Under the pieces are notes generated by a model. That model searched no databases. It had not been told where the DNA came from and saw only the letters and a list, made by a program, of their open reading frames with translations. This document shows positions 43,391-52,483 of a DNA stretch of 64,000 bases, one piece after another. Location of the stretch: assembly GCA_003858485.1 (NCBI GenBank), contig RQYD01000002.1:124001-188000 (forward strand), in the 5' to 3' direction. The position numbers and the translations under genes were made by a program. The stretch's first letter is position 1. The number at the start of each line of letters is the position of its first letter. The DNA is from Clostridiales bacterium COT073_COT-073 (GTDB lineage: Bacteria; Bacillota; Clostridia; Lachnospirales; Vallitaleaceae).

Positions 43391-43419
43391 TTGACGTATG
43401 CATGCCTCAATGATAATAT
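43391..43419 (+). promoter_or_regulatory. Promoter of the SLH-protein gene
   Basis: -35 TTGACG (43391-43396), 17-nt spacer, -10 TAATAT (43414-43419). The leader of about 120 nt can form TTATCGG/CCGATAA and ATCCTT/AAGGAT stems. Confidence 0.75.
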
Positions 43420-43546
43420 TTTGGCTGTTAAAAACTGAATTTATCGGATAAATCCTTAATTTGAAGGATGACTTTTATTTTTTCCAAACTTGCCGATAAT
43501 GTATCTTGGATACAAAGTGCAATCAATAGAACCAGAAAGGAATCTT

Positions 43547-46150
43547 ATGAGCAAGAAAACAAAATTATTAGGACTATTATTATCTTCGGCCATTGTGCTG
43601 GGATCAATGCAACCGGTGGCGGCCAATGATCTCGACGGCCATTGGGCCAGAAATATTATTTTGGAAATGCAATCCAAAAATATCATCAGCGGCTATGCTG
43701 ATGGTACCTTTAAACCAAATGAACAAATGACACGGGCGGAATTTATTAAGGTAATCAATCGTGCTTTTGGCTTCAAGGGAAACTCTGACAAAAAATTTAC
43801 TGATGTAAATCCGGACGACTGGTTTGCCGGTGAAGTGGCAATCGCGTATGCAAACGGATATTTAAAAGGTTTTCCTGATGGCAGCTTTAAGCCGAATGCC
43901 GTTATCAGTCGGGTAGAAGTGGCAGTTATTTTAAGCCGGATTTTAAAAATCGAAGATGATGCAGCGGCAGCTGATCAATTTACTGATTCTGCAAGCATCC
44001 CGGCTTGGGCCAAGGGAAGTATCGGTGCACTGGCAAAAGCCGGTTATTTAAAAGGCTATCCTGACGGTAGTTTCGGATTTGACAAAAATATCACCCGCTC
44101 CGAAGCATTTGCTTTTGTTTACACTCCAAGTAATGATTATGTTGCCAAGCAAGAGCAAATGAAGAAAGAAGAAGCTAAAAAAGAAGAGGCAAAGAAAAAG
44201 GAAGAAGCCAAAAAGAAAGAGGCAGAAAAAACAAAAACTCCGCCATCCAGTAGCCCTAGCGGTAACAGTTATACTCCTTCACCTTCACCATCTCCTTCTC
44301 CGCAGCCACCGGTAGAACAAAAGAAAGTAAAAACAATTTCTTTTACTCCGGCTGATTTTAATATCACATTGGAAGACGGAAAACTCACCATTCAAGTAGT
44401 TTATGATCCGGCAGATGCCAGTGATAAAGGAGTTACTTGGGAATTAAAGGAAGGCATGGCTTTTGTAGCAATCGAAAGCCAAACCAAAGACTCGATCACA
44501 TTAAAGGCTTTGGATAACGGTAATTATAAAGTACAAGCTACTTTAACGGCTAATCACCAAATTATGAATCACTTCTCCGGCACTGTCAGCAATCAAGTAG
44601 TGTCTGTCAGCGGAGTTGGTACTCCGGCAGATAAGGCAATCACCGGCCTTTCCCCGGAGCGGATTTATGCTGTAGAAGTAGACGGAAAATACTTTGCCGT
44701 TAATGCAGACGGAAAATTAGGCCATGCTTATTCTACTATGGATGAAGCTACTCTTGCTTCTGTTAAATTAAATGCCGGTGTTACCGCCATTACTGATTTG
44801 AATAATACCAAGCATTATATTGTAACCGATGTTTCCGATGTTATCAATGCCTATTTCATCAACAAAGTTAAGGCTTATATCGCTTTAGATGAAGCGACAA
44901 TTACGCTAAAGAACATGAAAGAAACAGAAGAAAAGGGAAATGCCTTGGATGCCGAAATTCAAGCCAAATTAGCAGAATGGCAAAACCAAGGAAATCAGCA
45001 ATTAAAAGAAGAGTTAAACGCTTTATATACAAATCAATTCTTACCGAAAAAACAGCAAATAGCAGCCAAAATACAAAGTCTAAGAGTTGAGTTATTGCAA
45101 AAAGTAAATCTCGTTAAAATTCAGCTTGAATTGATTCGCCCCGGTTTATCTACGGATAGAGCGGAGAATATCATTTCTACTGTTGAACAGTATAAAAAGG
45201 ATATGCCTGCGGAAACTTGGGAGAGTATTCCGAATAAGGAAAAATTCGATACTCTGGTAGCAGAAGTAGAAAAATACAAGCTTTTTGCCGCTCAAACTGT
45301 CAGCATTAATGAAATTGGCGGGATTGACTTGAGTGGTCCTAATGGTTCTGTTTTTACCGTTGACTGGGAATTGATAAAGATTAAAAACGGTAATCAGCTT
45401 GAAACTTTAGAGCGTGGCGCCAACTCTTCTACCGATATTCCGAATCAACTACATGCTTTAAGAAAAGCCGGTTTGGGCAATTATAAAGCAAAGCTGACTT
45501 TAAAATTGCAATATCTTGAGAATCAGAGTCTGGAATCGGAATTAAAAGAAGTAAAACGACTTTCCAATGATTTGGGGGCATTGGAGTTGGACGCTAATCT
45601 TGTACCTAAATCAAACACTCCAAACTCAAAAGTCCGATTTAATTTAGCAGACGGTTATTTAGAATGGGATGCAGTTGAAAATGCTACTTCCTACGATGTT
45701 CGTGCAGAAATCACAGACAAAAGTCGTGAAGGAAATATTGGCGGAGAATATCTGAATTCTTCTGAAGAAAATGATAATTTTAATAATATGGAAAATGAAT
45801 TTGAAAAATCCTTTTTGTCGCGTCCAAATAATAAATGGTTTGCATTAGAAGGCAAAAAATCAGAACGTGTCTTTGTGGCAATCGGATTGGAACAGCCCAA
45901 AGTGGAATTGAGTAAATTCGTTCCTTACACCAATACTACCGGCTTTACTCCTGATGAAGGAAATATTGAAAATGATGATAGTGCAAAAATCTTTTTGAAA
46001 GTCTGGATTATACCAAGAAACGAGCAAAGCCTTTATCTTTCAGATATGAAGGACTATCTGAGCTTAGGTAATACATCAAAACTTGCTAATTTTATTGTAG
46101 ACAGCGTGTCTTTCCCTAAATTCTTAAAAGAGTTTAAAATACTAAATTAA
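43547..46150 (+). CDS. S-layer homology (SLH) domain surface protein
   Basis: An 867-residue secreted protein. A signal peptide ends near residue 26 (PVAA then NDLDG). Three SLH domains follow (about 28-75, 84-135, 145-190) with motifs GYADGTFKPNEQMTRAEF, GFPDGSFKPNAVISRVE and GYPDGSFGFDKNITRSEA, which bind secondary cell-wall polymer. Next are a Lys/Glu repeat linker (201-230), a Pro/Ser stretch (240-256) and an Ig-like domain (about 260-355). The remaining about 500 residues are unrecognised, partly helical (520-560) and Asn/Glu-rich at the end. The ATG at 43547 with AAAGGA is chosen; the frame extends upstream. Confidence 0.9.
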   Translation: MSKKTKLLGLLLSSAIVLGSMQPVAANDLDGHWARNIILEMQSKNIISGYADGTFKPNEQMTRAEFIKVINRAFGFKGNSDKKFTDVNPDDWFAGEVAIAYANGYLKGFPDGSFKPNAVISRVEVAVILSRILKIEDDAAAADQFTDSASIPAWAKGSIGALAKAGYLKGYPDGSFGFDKNITRSEAFAFVYTPSNDYVAKQEQMKKEEAKKEEAKKKEEAKKKEAEKTKTPPSSSPSGNSYTPSPSPSPSPQPPVEQKKVKTISFTPADFNITLEDGKLTIQVVYDPADASDKGVTWELKEGMAFVAIESQTKDSITLKALDNGNYKVQATLTANHQIMNHFSGTVSNQVVSVSGVGTPADKAITGLSPERIYAVEVDGKYFAVNADGKLGHAYSTMDEATLASVKLNAGVTAITDLNNTKHYIVTDVSDVINAYFINKVKAYIALDEATITLKNMKETEEKGNALDAEIQAKLAEWQNQGNQQLKEELNALYTNQFLPKKQQIAAKIQSLRVELLQKVNLVKIQLELIRPGLSTDRAENIISTVEQYKKDMPAETWESIPNKEKFDTLVAEVEKYKLFAAQTVSINEIGGIDLSGPNGSVFTVDWELIKIKNGNQLETLERGANSSTDIPNQLHALRKAGLGNYKAKLTLKLQYLENQSLESELKEVKRLSNDLGALELDANLVPKSNTPNSKVRFNLADGYLEWDAVENATSYDVRAEITDKSREGNIGGEYLNSSEENDNFNNMENEFEKSFLSRPNNKWFALEGKKSERVFVAIGLEQPKVELSKFVPYTNTTGFTPDEGNIENDDSAKIFLKVWIIPRNEQSLYLSDMKDYLSLGNTSKLANFIVDSVSFPKFLKEFKILN

Positions 46151-46185
46151 GAGTTTCCTGGAAACTGTATGATTGGTAAATTATA

Positions 46186-46233
46186 AAAACAGATGCCGCT
46201 GGCGGAATGTCTACCGCCAGCGGCATCTGTTTT
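46186..46233. terminator. Strong bidirectional terminator
   Basis: A perfect 20-bp stem, with AGATGCCGCTGGCGG on one side, and an 8-nt loop. A-run and T-run flanks make it work on both strands. It lies between the convergent SLH and ddh genes. Confidence 0.9.
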
Positions 46234-46397
46234 ACTATCTTACTCTTTGCTGTTCTCATCTTTTTTGTTTGTGCAGACAATTCACCGCTTCCCATCCGGC
46301 TCTTTTTCAACTTGCACTTGCGTAGGCAAAGGCTAAATATTCCCTTTCCAAGTGGCAAAACTTACGCCATAAAACAACAGCAATACCAATTTATCAT

Positions 46398-47387
46398 CTA
46401 AATGTAATCTCGACGAATCTCATCTGCTGACTTAGGCAGCAAATATGCCGGCGCAATATCCGCCACTGTTTTGGCGCCTGCCTGCCCTTCCTGATTTAAG
46501 CGATACACTGCTCTGACATAGGCCAAAAGGACACTGGCGGTAAAATCCGGATTGGAATCCAAATTAAGACTATATTCCATTTGCTGTAGATTTTGAGCTT
46601 CTCCGCCGGTCTTTCCTATGCGAATCACTCTACCGCCATGTGGCAGTCCTGCATGGTTTTGCTCCAGTTCTGCCTGACTGATAAAATGTACCACTGTATC
46701 ATAATCGGCAAAATAATCGGGCATGGTCTTGATCTGCCTTTCAATTTCTGCAAGGTCTGCCCCATCTTCTGCTACCACAAAACATTCCCGTAAATGCTTT
46801 TCTCTGGTAGTCAGTTCCGGCATTTCCCCGCTTTTAATTCGGTTTACTGCTGTTTCCAGTGGAATCGTATATTGTTTGGCATCTCTTACCCCATTAATCC
46901 GGCGAATCGCATCAGAATGCCCCTGACTGACCCCTTTTCCCCAAAAGGTGTATGTCTTTCCCTCCGGCAGCACCGCCTCGGCTAGTATTCTCTGAATCGA
47001 AAACATCCCCGGATCCCAGCCGCCGGCAATCAAGGCAAGCTTTCCGTTTTTTATCGCAATTTCATTCATTTGTTCATAATACTCCGGGATACGGGCATGC
47101 GTGTCATACCCGTCAACAGTATTAAAATACCGGATAAAATATGGCCCCTGTACCGGAATATCACTTTTACTGCCACCGCACAAGAGCATCACATCAATCT
47201 TATCCTGCATTGATAAGGCATCTGCTATCGGATATACTTTTATCTGATTACCGGTAGGTTTAATATCCGTCGGATTTCGACGGGTAAAAACGCCGACCAA
47301 CTCCATATCTTCATTCTGTCGAATCGCCACTTCTGCACTTTTTCCTAAATTACCATAACCGACGATTCCAATTTTAATTTTTTCCAT
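46398..47387 (-). CDS. ddh: Meso-diaminopimelate D-dehydrogenase
   Basis: A 329-residue NADPH enzyme giving meso-diaminopimelate directly from tetrahydrodipicolinate for lysine and peptidoglycan. The N-terminal Rossmann motif is GIVGYGNLGKSAE, the substrate region carries CGGSKSDIPVQGP, NTVDGYDTHARIPEY and AGGWDPGMFSIQR, and GKGVSQGHSDAIRRI is diagnostic. The ATG at 47387 (AAAGGG site) gives the usual family length; the longer frame from 47441 has no match. It agrees with the meso-DAP type MurE at 14.6 kb. It stands alone, 148 nt after the flavodoxin-like gene. Confidence 0.95.
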   Translation of the reverse strand: MEKIKIGIVGYGNLGKSAEVAIRQNEDMELVGVFTRRNPTDIKPTGNQIKVYPIADALSMQDKIDVMLLCGGSKSDIPVQGPYFIRYFNTVDGYDTHARIPEYYEQMNEIAIKNGKLALIAGGWDPGMFSIQRILAEAVLPEGKTYTFWGKGVSQGHSDAIRRINGVRDAKQYTIPLETAVNRIKSGEMPELTTREKHLRECFVVAEDGADLAEIERQIKTMPDYFADYDTVVHFISQAELEQNHAGLPHGGRVIRIGKTGGEAQNLQQMEYSLNLDSNPDFTASVLLAYVRAVYRLNQEGQAGAKTVADIAPAYLLPKSADEIRRDYI

Positions 47388-47489
47388 AACATCCCTTTCC
47401 ACTCTCTTGTTTCGCTGATCATTAGATATTTTTATCACCAATAAATTTCCCTGGCCGGTTAAAGGTATGTTACCAGGTTAAATCTATAG

Positions 47490-47527
47490 CAAAACCGGCT
47501 TTATTATCAGAGATAACAAAAGCCGGT
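47490..47527 (-). terminator. Terminator of the flavodoxin-like gene
   Basis: Minus strand: ACCGGCTTT pairs with AAAGCCGGT around a 16-nt loop, followed by TTTT. It lies just past the stop codon. Confidence 0.7.
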
Positions 47528-47535
47528 CATTTATG

Positions 47536-47955
47536 TTAGCCTAAATATTTTCGGACAATTTCTTTCGAAAAATTTTTAATATTTTTCAAATCCGCCTCAT
47601 TTGGCCTCTTTCGGTTAAATATCCAAAAAATACTGCCCGAATAAAAACTTTCCGGCAAAAATGTAATTTTTGCCGATTTTAATTGCCTACACAGATCCTT
47701 ATGATTCGATTTTCGAAAAACTGATGAACTAAAGAAAACTACTGTGATCTTTCTTTCTCTCAATGTTAAAATAAAGTCAGAAATTTCCCTTGCCGTCCTA
47801 CCTTTATAGGTCGCTGTTCCTAAAAACAACAAATCCACTCCTGATGGGATCGGAATATCAATGGTTTCAGCCGCAACCCCTAGTTGTTCTTGTATCGCAA
47901 ATGCCAGATCTCTTGTACTGCCTGTCCTCGAATAATATCGAATTGCCACTTTCAT
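47536..47955 (-). CDS. Flavodoxin-like protein
   Basis: A 139-residue protein with the flavodoxin FMN-phosphate loop near the N-terminus (YYSRTGSTRDLA), then LLFLGTATYKGRTAREISDFI and a VVFFSSSVF strand. It lacks a clear long-chain loop, so it resembles short flavodoxins or flavodoxin-like domains. Redox role and partners are unknown. The ATG at 47955 with GGGAG at 7 nt is chosen over the upstream Met. Confidence 0.75.
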   Translation of the reverse strand: MKVAIRYYSRTGSTRDLAFAIQEQLGVAAETIDIPIPSGVDLLFLGTATYKGRTAREISDFILTLRERKITVVFFSSSVFRKSNHKDLCRQLKSAKITFLPESFYSGSIFWIFNRKRPNEADLKNIKNFSKEIVRKYLG

Positions 47956-48090
47956 GTATAAACTCCCAACAAAATACATCCATTGGATACTCCCCTATTT
48001 TAGCGGTATCTGAATAAAATTTCAAGCGATAAAACATAAAATTTTCATAATGAGCAAATGTTGGGTATTTCAATAAAATCTTTATACTGT

Positions 48091-49176
48091 TCAGGCGAGA
48101 CAGTCTCCAACTATCTTCTTAATTTCTTCCAGATTTTTTTCCATATCAGCCACAAATTTAAACTGATTTTTTGCTCTGACTAAATTATGTTTAGGATAAT
48201 GTGTTTTAAAATAGACATCCCCATCCAAGTAGTCTGTTAAGAATCGAAGTCCTATTTCATAGGTAATAAGAATCCCGGCATAAGGCAATAATTCCTTCTC
48301 TTTATCGGTCAGCGTACTTCCAACTTCAGATAAATAGCCTTTAGTAAATGCGGTGAAGCGTTCTCTGTCCCACCAAACTTTATCCAGATCCGGCTCGTCT
48401 TCAATCGCTGTCGCAGCCGAAGAACGAATCGAATCTCCATAATCATACAGAGCACTCCCCGGCATCACAGTGTCTAAATCAATAACACATTTTCCTTTGC
48501 CGGTATGAACATCAAATAAGACATTATTAATCTTAGTATCATTATGTGTCACTCTGACCGGAATTGTTCCTTTTTCTATTTCATCTACTACAATATGAGT
48601 CAAATCTTCATGTTCTAAAGCAAATTTAATTTCCTGCAAACAATCTTCTTTGCGAAAATGAGCATCTTTTTCTAAGGAATGGCAGAAAGTTTTATACCTT
48701 TCATAGGTGTGGTGGAAATTAGGAATTGTTTCATGCAGCTGAGAAAGAGGGAAATCTGCCAACATCTTCTGGAAATTGCCAAAGGCCTTGCCCGATTCAT
48801 AAATGGTATTTAAATCTTTGGAGTAATCATAAGATACTGCGTCTTTTACAAAAACAAAAGCCCGGTAATAATTATTTTCCTCCTGATAATATGTCTTACC
48901 CTCTTTGGTATAAATCAATTCCATTACTTCATATTCATTTTGCTCTTTTAATCCATTTAAATATTCGGTCACCCGGCCAATGTTTTCCATTACCTGAACC
49001 GGATCTTTAAATACATTTGAATTAATCCTTTGCAGGATATAATGGTTTTCAGAAGAATGATCCCGATATACTACTTTATAGGTATCATTGATATGTCCAC
49101 CGCCATATGGCTCAGCTGAAACAAATCGGCCGGTAAAATTAAATTTTTCACATATATTCTTCCTGTCAATCATCAT
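48091..49176 (-). CDS. APH-fold sugar kinase, N-acetylhexosamine 1-kinase (NahK)-like
   Basis: A 361-residue kinase of the aminoglycoside phosphotransferase fold. The catalytic motif is H211-N-D213-TKINN218 and the Mg motif is VID233LD235TVMPG, matching the arrangement in Bifidobacterium NahK, which phosphorylates GlcNAc/GalNAc at C1. The N-terminal glycine loop is EPYGGGHINDTYKV. The adjacent nucleotidyltransferase (abutting at TAA-ATG) would convert a sugar 1-phosphate to a nucleotide sugar, which supports a 1-kinase. The exact sugar is inferred. Confidence 0.75.
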   Translation of the reverse strand: MMIDRKNICEKFNFTGRFVSAEPYGGGHINDTYKVVYRDHSSENHYILQRINSNVFKDPVQVMENIGRVTEYLNGLKEQNEYEVMELIYTKEGKTYYQEENNYYRAFVFVKDAVSYDYSKDLNTIYESGKAFGNFQKMLADFPLSQLHETIPNFHHTYERYKTFCHSLEKDAHFRKEDCLQEIKFALEHEDLTHIVVDEIEKGTIPVRVTHNDTKINNVLFDVHTGKGKCVIDLDTVMPGSALYDYGDSIRSSAATAIEDEPDLDKVWWDRERFTAFTKGYLSEVGSTLTDKEKELLPYAGILITYEIGLRFLTDYLDGDVYFKTHYPKHNLVRAKNQFKFVADMEKNLEEIKKIVGDCLA

Positions 49177-50088
49177 TTATTTCCCCCACAAGCTCTTTGG
49201 ATATTTACCGGATTCTGCCATTTCTTTCAGAGCTGCCACTACTTCAGCTTTATCTTCCTGGTAAGTTACGCCATACCATTTTTCACTCGTTTCCAATACC
49301 TTTACAGTTGCTTTGTTTTCTTTCAGCAAAGAATCCACGGTCAGCGGCAGAAAATATTCGCATTTCAATGGGTTAACCGGTAATTTTTCATTTAAAAAGG
49401 CCGGCAGTCTTTGACCAATTTCAGTTACAAACTTGGGTTTAAAGCCAAAGAAATTCATTGATACCACCGTATCATCCGTTAATGGATATGCCTTTTCATC
49501 TTCGATATAAACAATACCATCCACGGTTTTTTCAATTTTAAGTCTTTCAACAATTGTTTTTAAATAACTATTTTCCGTTTCACATACACCACGTGACACC
49601 GAGCCTTTATCGGTCACAGTATTTTTTACCAAATAACCGATCATGCAATATTCATCCTCTTTATCTGCAGTTTCTGTTAAAAACTGATACATCTTATGGT
49701 AAGCTTCCCGTCCATAAAAATCATCCGCATTAATTACTGCAAAAGGAGCATCTAAAAAATCACGGGCTGCATATACTGCATGAGAAGTTCCCCAAGGTTT
49801 TTGGCGGTCCGCCGGAATTTGTACTTCACCCGGCAAATCAGTTAACTCCTGAAAAGCATAATTAACCTCAACATGCTTTTCAATTTCCGCACCAACCAAT
49901 TCTTTAAAATCCTTTTCAATTTTATGATTAATAATAAAGACTACTCTTTCAAAACCTGCATCAATTGCATCATAAACAGAATAATCAATTATTTTTTCTC
50001 CACTTTGGCCAACCGGGTCCATTTGCTTTAATCCACCATAGCGGCTACCCATGCCAGCTGCCAAAACAACTAAAATTGGTTTTTTCAT
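49177..50088 (-). CDS. Sugar-1-phosphate nucleotidyltransferase
   Basis: A 303-residue nucleotidyltransferase with the activating loop LVVLAAGMGSRYGGLKQMDPVG, catalytic-site INADDFYGREAYH and Mg-ligand region. The loop resembles those of UTP- or CTP-using enzymes that act on hexose 1-phosphates. It is coupled to the NahK-like kinase, so it may make UDP-GlcNAc, UDP-GalNAc or a related donor. The ATG at 50088 has GGAGG at 4-5 nt; the frame extends 16 codons upstream without a match. Confidence 0.8.
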   Translation of the reverse strand: MKKPILVVLAAGMGSRYGGLKQMDPVGQSGEKIIDYSVYDAIDAGFERVVFIINHKIEKDFKELVGAEIEKHVEVNYAFQELTDLPGEVQIPADRQKPWGTSHAVYAARDFLDAPFAVINADDFYGREAYHKMYQFLTETADKEDEYCMIGYLVKNTVTDKGSVSRGVCETENSYLKTIVERLKIEKTVDGIVYIEDEKAYPLTDDTVVSMNFFGFKPKFVTEIGQRLPAFLNEKLPVNPLKCEYFLPLTVDSLLKENKATVKVLETSEKWYGVTYQEDKAEVVAALKEMAESGKYPKSLWGK

Positions 50089-50248
50089 AATTCCTCCTAC
50101 ATTTCCTTGTTTTTCGATACTTCCAGCATTTTTCAAATTCCTTTTCTATTCTATCATAGGAATTCTTTTCCGTAAAGTCCCGATATTTGTATCCTCTATA
50201 TTTTATTGTTTTTTTATGGAGCTTTTTCAGGAAAAAACAATAGGAGCA

Positions 50249-50308
50249 GAAGCGCCGGAAAATGAATATGTCTGCTGCGCAGCCGCATTCATTTTCCTAG
50301 TGCGCTTC
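50249..50308 (+). repeat. Dispersed repeat family A, unit 1
   Basis: A 60-bp unit identical to unit 2 at 50393-50452. Ends GAAGCGC and GCGCTTC pair, then GGAAAATGAAT pairs with ATTCATTTTCC, and a small CTGCGCAG centre closes the hairpin. AAATTT follows both units. Confidence 0.9.
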
Positions 50309-50333
50309 AAATTTGAATTTATATGATGCTTAC

Positions 50334-50392
50334 CCACCAGCAGACCCTGGTACTTCGTACCAGTCGCGCTTACAGCGCTCCTGTCTGCTGGT
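50334..50392 (+). repeat. Three-way-junction segment between the family A units
   Basis: CACCAGCAGAC (50335-50345) pairs with GTCTGCTGGTG (50382-50392). Inside are two more hairpins: TGGTAC/GTACCA with a TTC loop and GCGC/GCGC with a TTACA loop. This is a clean three-way junction in either strand. Confidence 0.75.
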
Positions 50393-50452
50393 GAAGCGCC
50401 GGAAAATGAATATGTCTGCTGCGCAGCCGCATTCATTTTCCTAGTGCGCTTC
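50393..50452 (+). repeat. Dispersed repeat family A, unit 2 (overlaps the heparinase-like gene end)
   Basis: Identical to unit 1 across 60 bp. The minus-strand heparinase-like gene runs into it and takes its last codons (KFEAH) and the TAG stop at 50441-50443 from the repeat. Confidence 0.9.
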
Positions 50453-52432
50453 AAATTTAAAACTTTTTTCTTGATTTGTTGTTTGAACTGTGACATATAA
50501 TTTTTCATTCTTTTTCAAGAATCTGACATCCCGTACTTTGGCTGTATGACGATAACTTTCAAACACATGAGCTGATAGGATCTGAGTCGCTGAATGCCTT
50601 TCTATTAAATATGCAACTTGATTGATGGACGGATTATCCGGCCCATAGGCATCAAAAAGAGTTTGGCCATTAACCATTCCGAATACTTGGGTTTTTATAT
50701 CACCATCCTGATAAATTCGCTGATAATAATTCCCCTGTGGCACCGATTTGGAAATCTCGCATAAATGCACAAATGGTTTTTTCTTAAAATATTGATTTGT
50801 CATTTTTTTTCTTTCCGGCTCAGTTATTTCCTGACCAGTAAAGTGAAAGATCCAATCTGCATATTGATCGCTGGCAATCCCATCAGCTATAAAAACTTCC
50901 AGCCAATAATCATTCATCCAAATTAATTTTCGTTTCATCCTGACATGGCGATAATCGTCTTCTGACCACTGAACAATGGTAAAGCTATCCGGCATTTGAA
51001 AAGGCTCTGTCCAATCTGCTTGTGCCTCAATATAAATAGCTCCGTCCTTTTCTTCATATTTGAGTAGTCTGGCATTGACCGGTGCCTGATTTTCTTCTCC
51101 AATCATCAGAGTATTATGGCTACCGGTATTTTTATAATAATCATAATGGAGCTTTGCACCATATCCGGTTGTTCCCAAATCAACAGCAATTCTTTTCCCA
51201 TAAGCCTGATAGCTGATAGCTAATCTGTCGTAATGGTCATGCTCTCCTCCATAACAATCATGTTTCAGTAATAAATACTTACCATTATCACTACGCAATA
51301 TTGTATGCCCGCTTTGGCCAATCGGTGTATGAAAATTGGTCAGTTTAAAATCGACATCCGGAATTTGCTCTGCCCCATATAAAAAGGCTTCAATATTATC
51401 CCTGTTTCTATTTTGATAGTAGGTTTGCAACAGAAAAGCCAAAATATTTCCGCCGAATTCCGCATAGGCAAATTCATATAAATTTTTCATATGAGATTCA
51501 TGTCCATAATTGGCATCATTAAGCATCGGAATCCTTCCATCCGGCTCCAGATATTCCAGTGGCATTTCCATCATTTTTCGATAATTGGGATGGTTTAAAC
51601 CACTATAATCAGTATTTTTAGCAAATTTTTCATATGCCAAAAAACTGGTCAAAGCATAGAAATGATAACTAAAGGCACCTTCAAACCATAGACCATTTTT
51701 TAGCATTCCATGCTCCAATTGATAATATAAGCCATATTCGTCATATAGGGCAGCCTGAATATATTCAGCTTTTTCAAATAAAACACCAATCACCGCAATC
51801 GCTGAATTAATAATGACCTCATGATTGTGTAACTGCCTGGTCCGATGTGCCAGCAAAAATTCTGCTCCCGGTAAAAATAATTTTTCTTTGATCGACCGCC
51901 GCTCCCGGTCACTCATATAATCTTGCAAAATATCGTAAGCCAGTGCCAGACTTCTCTGGAAATTGGCCTCATCCAGTGTTTGCGCTCCGGCCCGACCCGG
52001 CCCATTATATGGAATATTTCCATGTACTTGATAATTTTCATAATTTAAGGCATAGGCCAATAAAATCTGCAATCCTTTTTGGGCATAGGCCTGCTCACCC
52101 GTAACCATCCATATAATTGCCATTTGAAAAGCAGCCTGACAATTTTTGCCATTGACCAGTCCCCACCAGGCACTGTCATAAGGCTCTCCGCTAAAGACAC
52201 GACCACATTCGGGGCAAATATGCTGATCCGGTTTTTGCCAGTCAAAGTTCAGTGCTACCGAACAGTCCGGACAATAATAATACAAGACCCAATTGGCAAT
52301 ACCTGAACTTGGTACTGTTATTTGATTTTCAAACACTTCTTTTACTTCCTGCTTTAGCTGCATGAGTGTTGCCGGAAATTTTTTCGCTTTCTCGCGTAAT
52401 GCATCTTGTTTTTCCTGAGTAAATTGTATCAT
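50441..52432 (-). CDS. Heparinase II/III-family polysaccharide lyase-like protein
   Basis: A 663-residue protein. An alpha/alpha-toroid N-terminal part has the long helices expected of alginate/heparinase lyases, with a zinc-ribbon-like loop C54-x2-C57...C73-x2-C76 inside. The heparinase II/III domain has YGGEHDHYDRLAISYQAYG, GTTGYGAKLHYDYYKNTGSHNTLMI and ends in beta strands. Family members cleave uronic-acid polysaccharides. No signal peptide is seen, so it probably acts on imported oligosaccharides. Its last five codons and stop lie in repeat family A. The ATG has AAAGGAT upstream. Confidence 0.85.
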   Translation of the reverse strand: MIQFTQEKQDALREKAKKFPATLMQLKQEVKEVFENQITVPSSGIANWVLYYYCPDCSVALNFDWQKPDQHICPECGRVFSGEPYDSAWWGLVNGKNCQAAFQMAIIWMVTGEQAYAQKGLQILLAYALNYENYQVHGNIPYNGPGRAGAQTLDEANFQRSLALAYDILQDYMSDRERRSIKEKLFLPGAEFLLAHRTRQLHNHEVIINSAIAVIGVLFEKAEYIQAALYDEYGLYYQLEHGMLKNGLWFEGAFSYHFYALTSFLAYEKFAKNTDYSGLNHPNYRKMMEMPLEYLEPDGRIPMLNDANYGHESHMKNLYEFAYAEFGGNILAFLLQTYYQNRNRDNIEAFLYGAEQIPDVDFKLTNFHTPIGQSGHTILRSDNGKYLLLKHDCYGGEHDHYDRLAISYQAYGKRIAVDLGTTGYGAKLHYDYYKNTGSHNTLMIGEENQAPVNARLLKYEEKDGAIYIEAQADWTEPFQMPDSFTIVQWSEDDYRHVRMKRKLIWMNDYWLEVFIADGIASDQYADWIFHFTGQEITEPERKKMTNQYFKKKPFVHLCEISKSVPQGNYYQRIYQDGDIKTQVFGMVNGQTLFDAYGPDNPSINQVAYLIERHSATQILSAHVFESYRHTAKVRDVRFLKKNEKLYVTVQTTNQEKSFKFEAH

Positions 52433-52483
52433 TGCCTATCCTTTCCATATAATTTCATTTTTTCATCTAACTCCTGGTCGTGA

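Larger units (their letters stand above)
50089..50440. other. Intergenic gap holding two family A repeats and a three-way-junction segment
   Basis: The 352-nt gap between the heparinase-like and nucleotidyltransferase genes holds the repeat units at 50249-50308 and 50393-50452 and the structured segment between them. Apart from these, 50089-50248 shows no clear element. Confidence 0.7.

Noticed and set aside
50227-50508. 93-codon minus-strand frame with a duplicated AAAQQTYSFSGAS peptide
   Set aside because: The peptide repeat comes from the two identical family A DNA units, and the frame also runs through the end of the heparinase-like gene in another frame.
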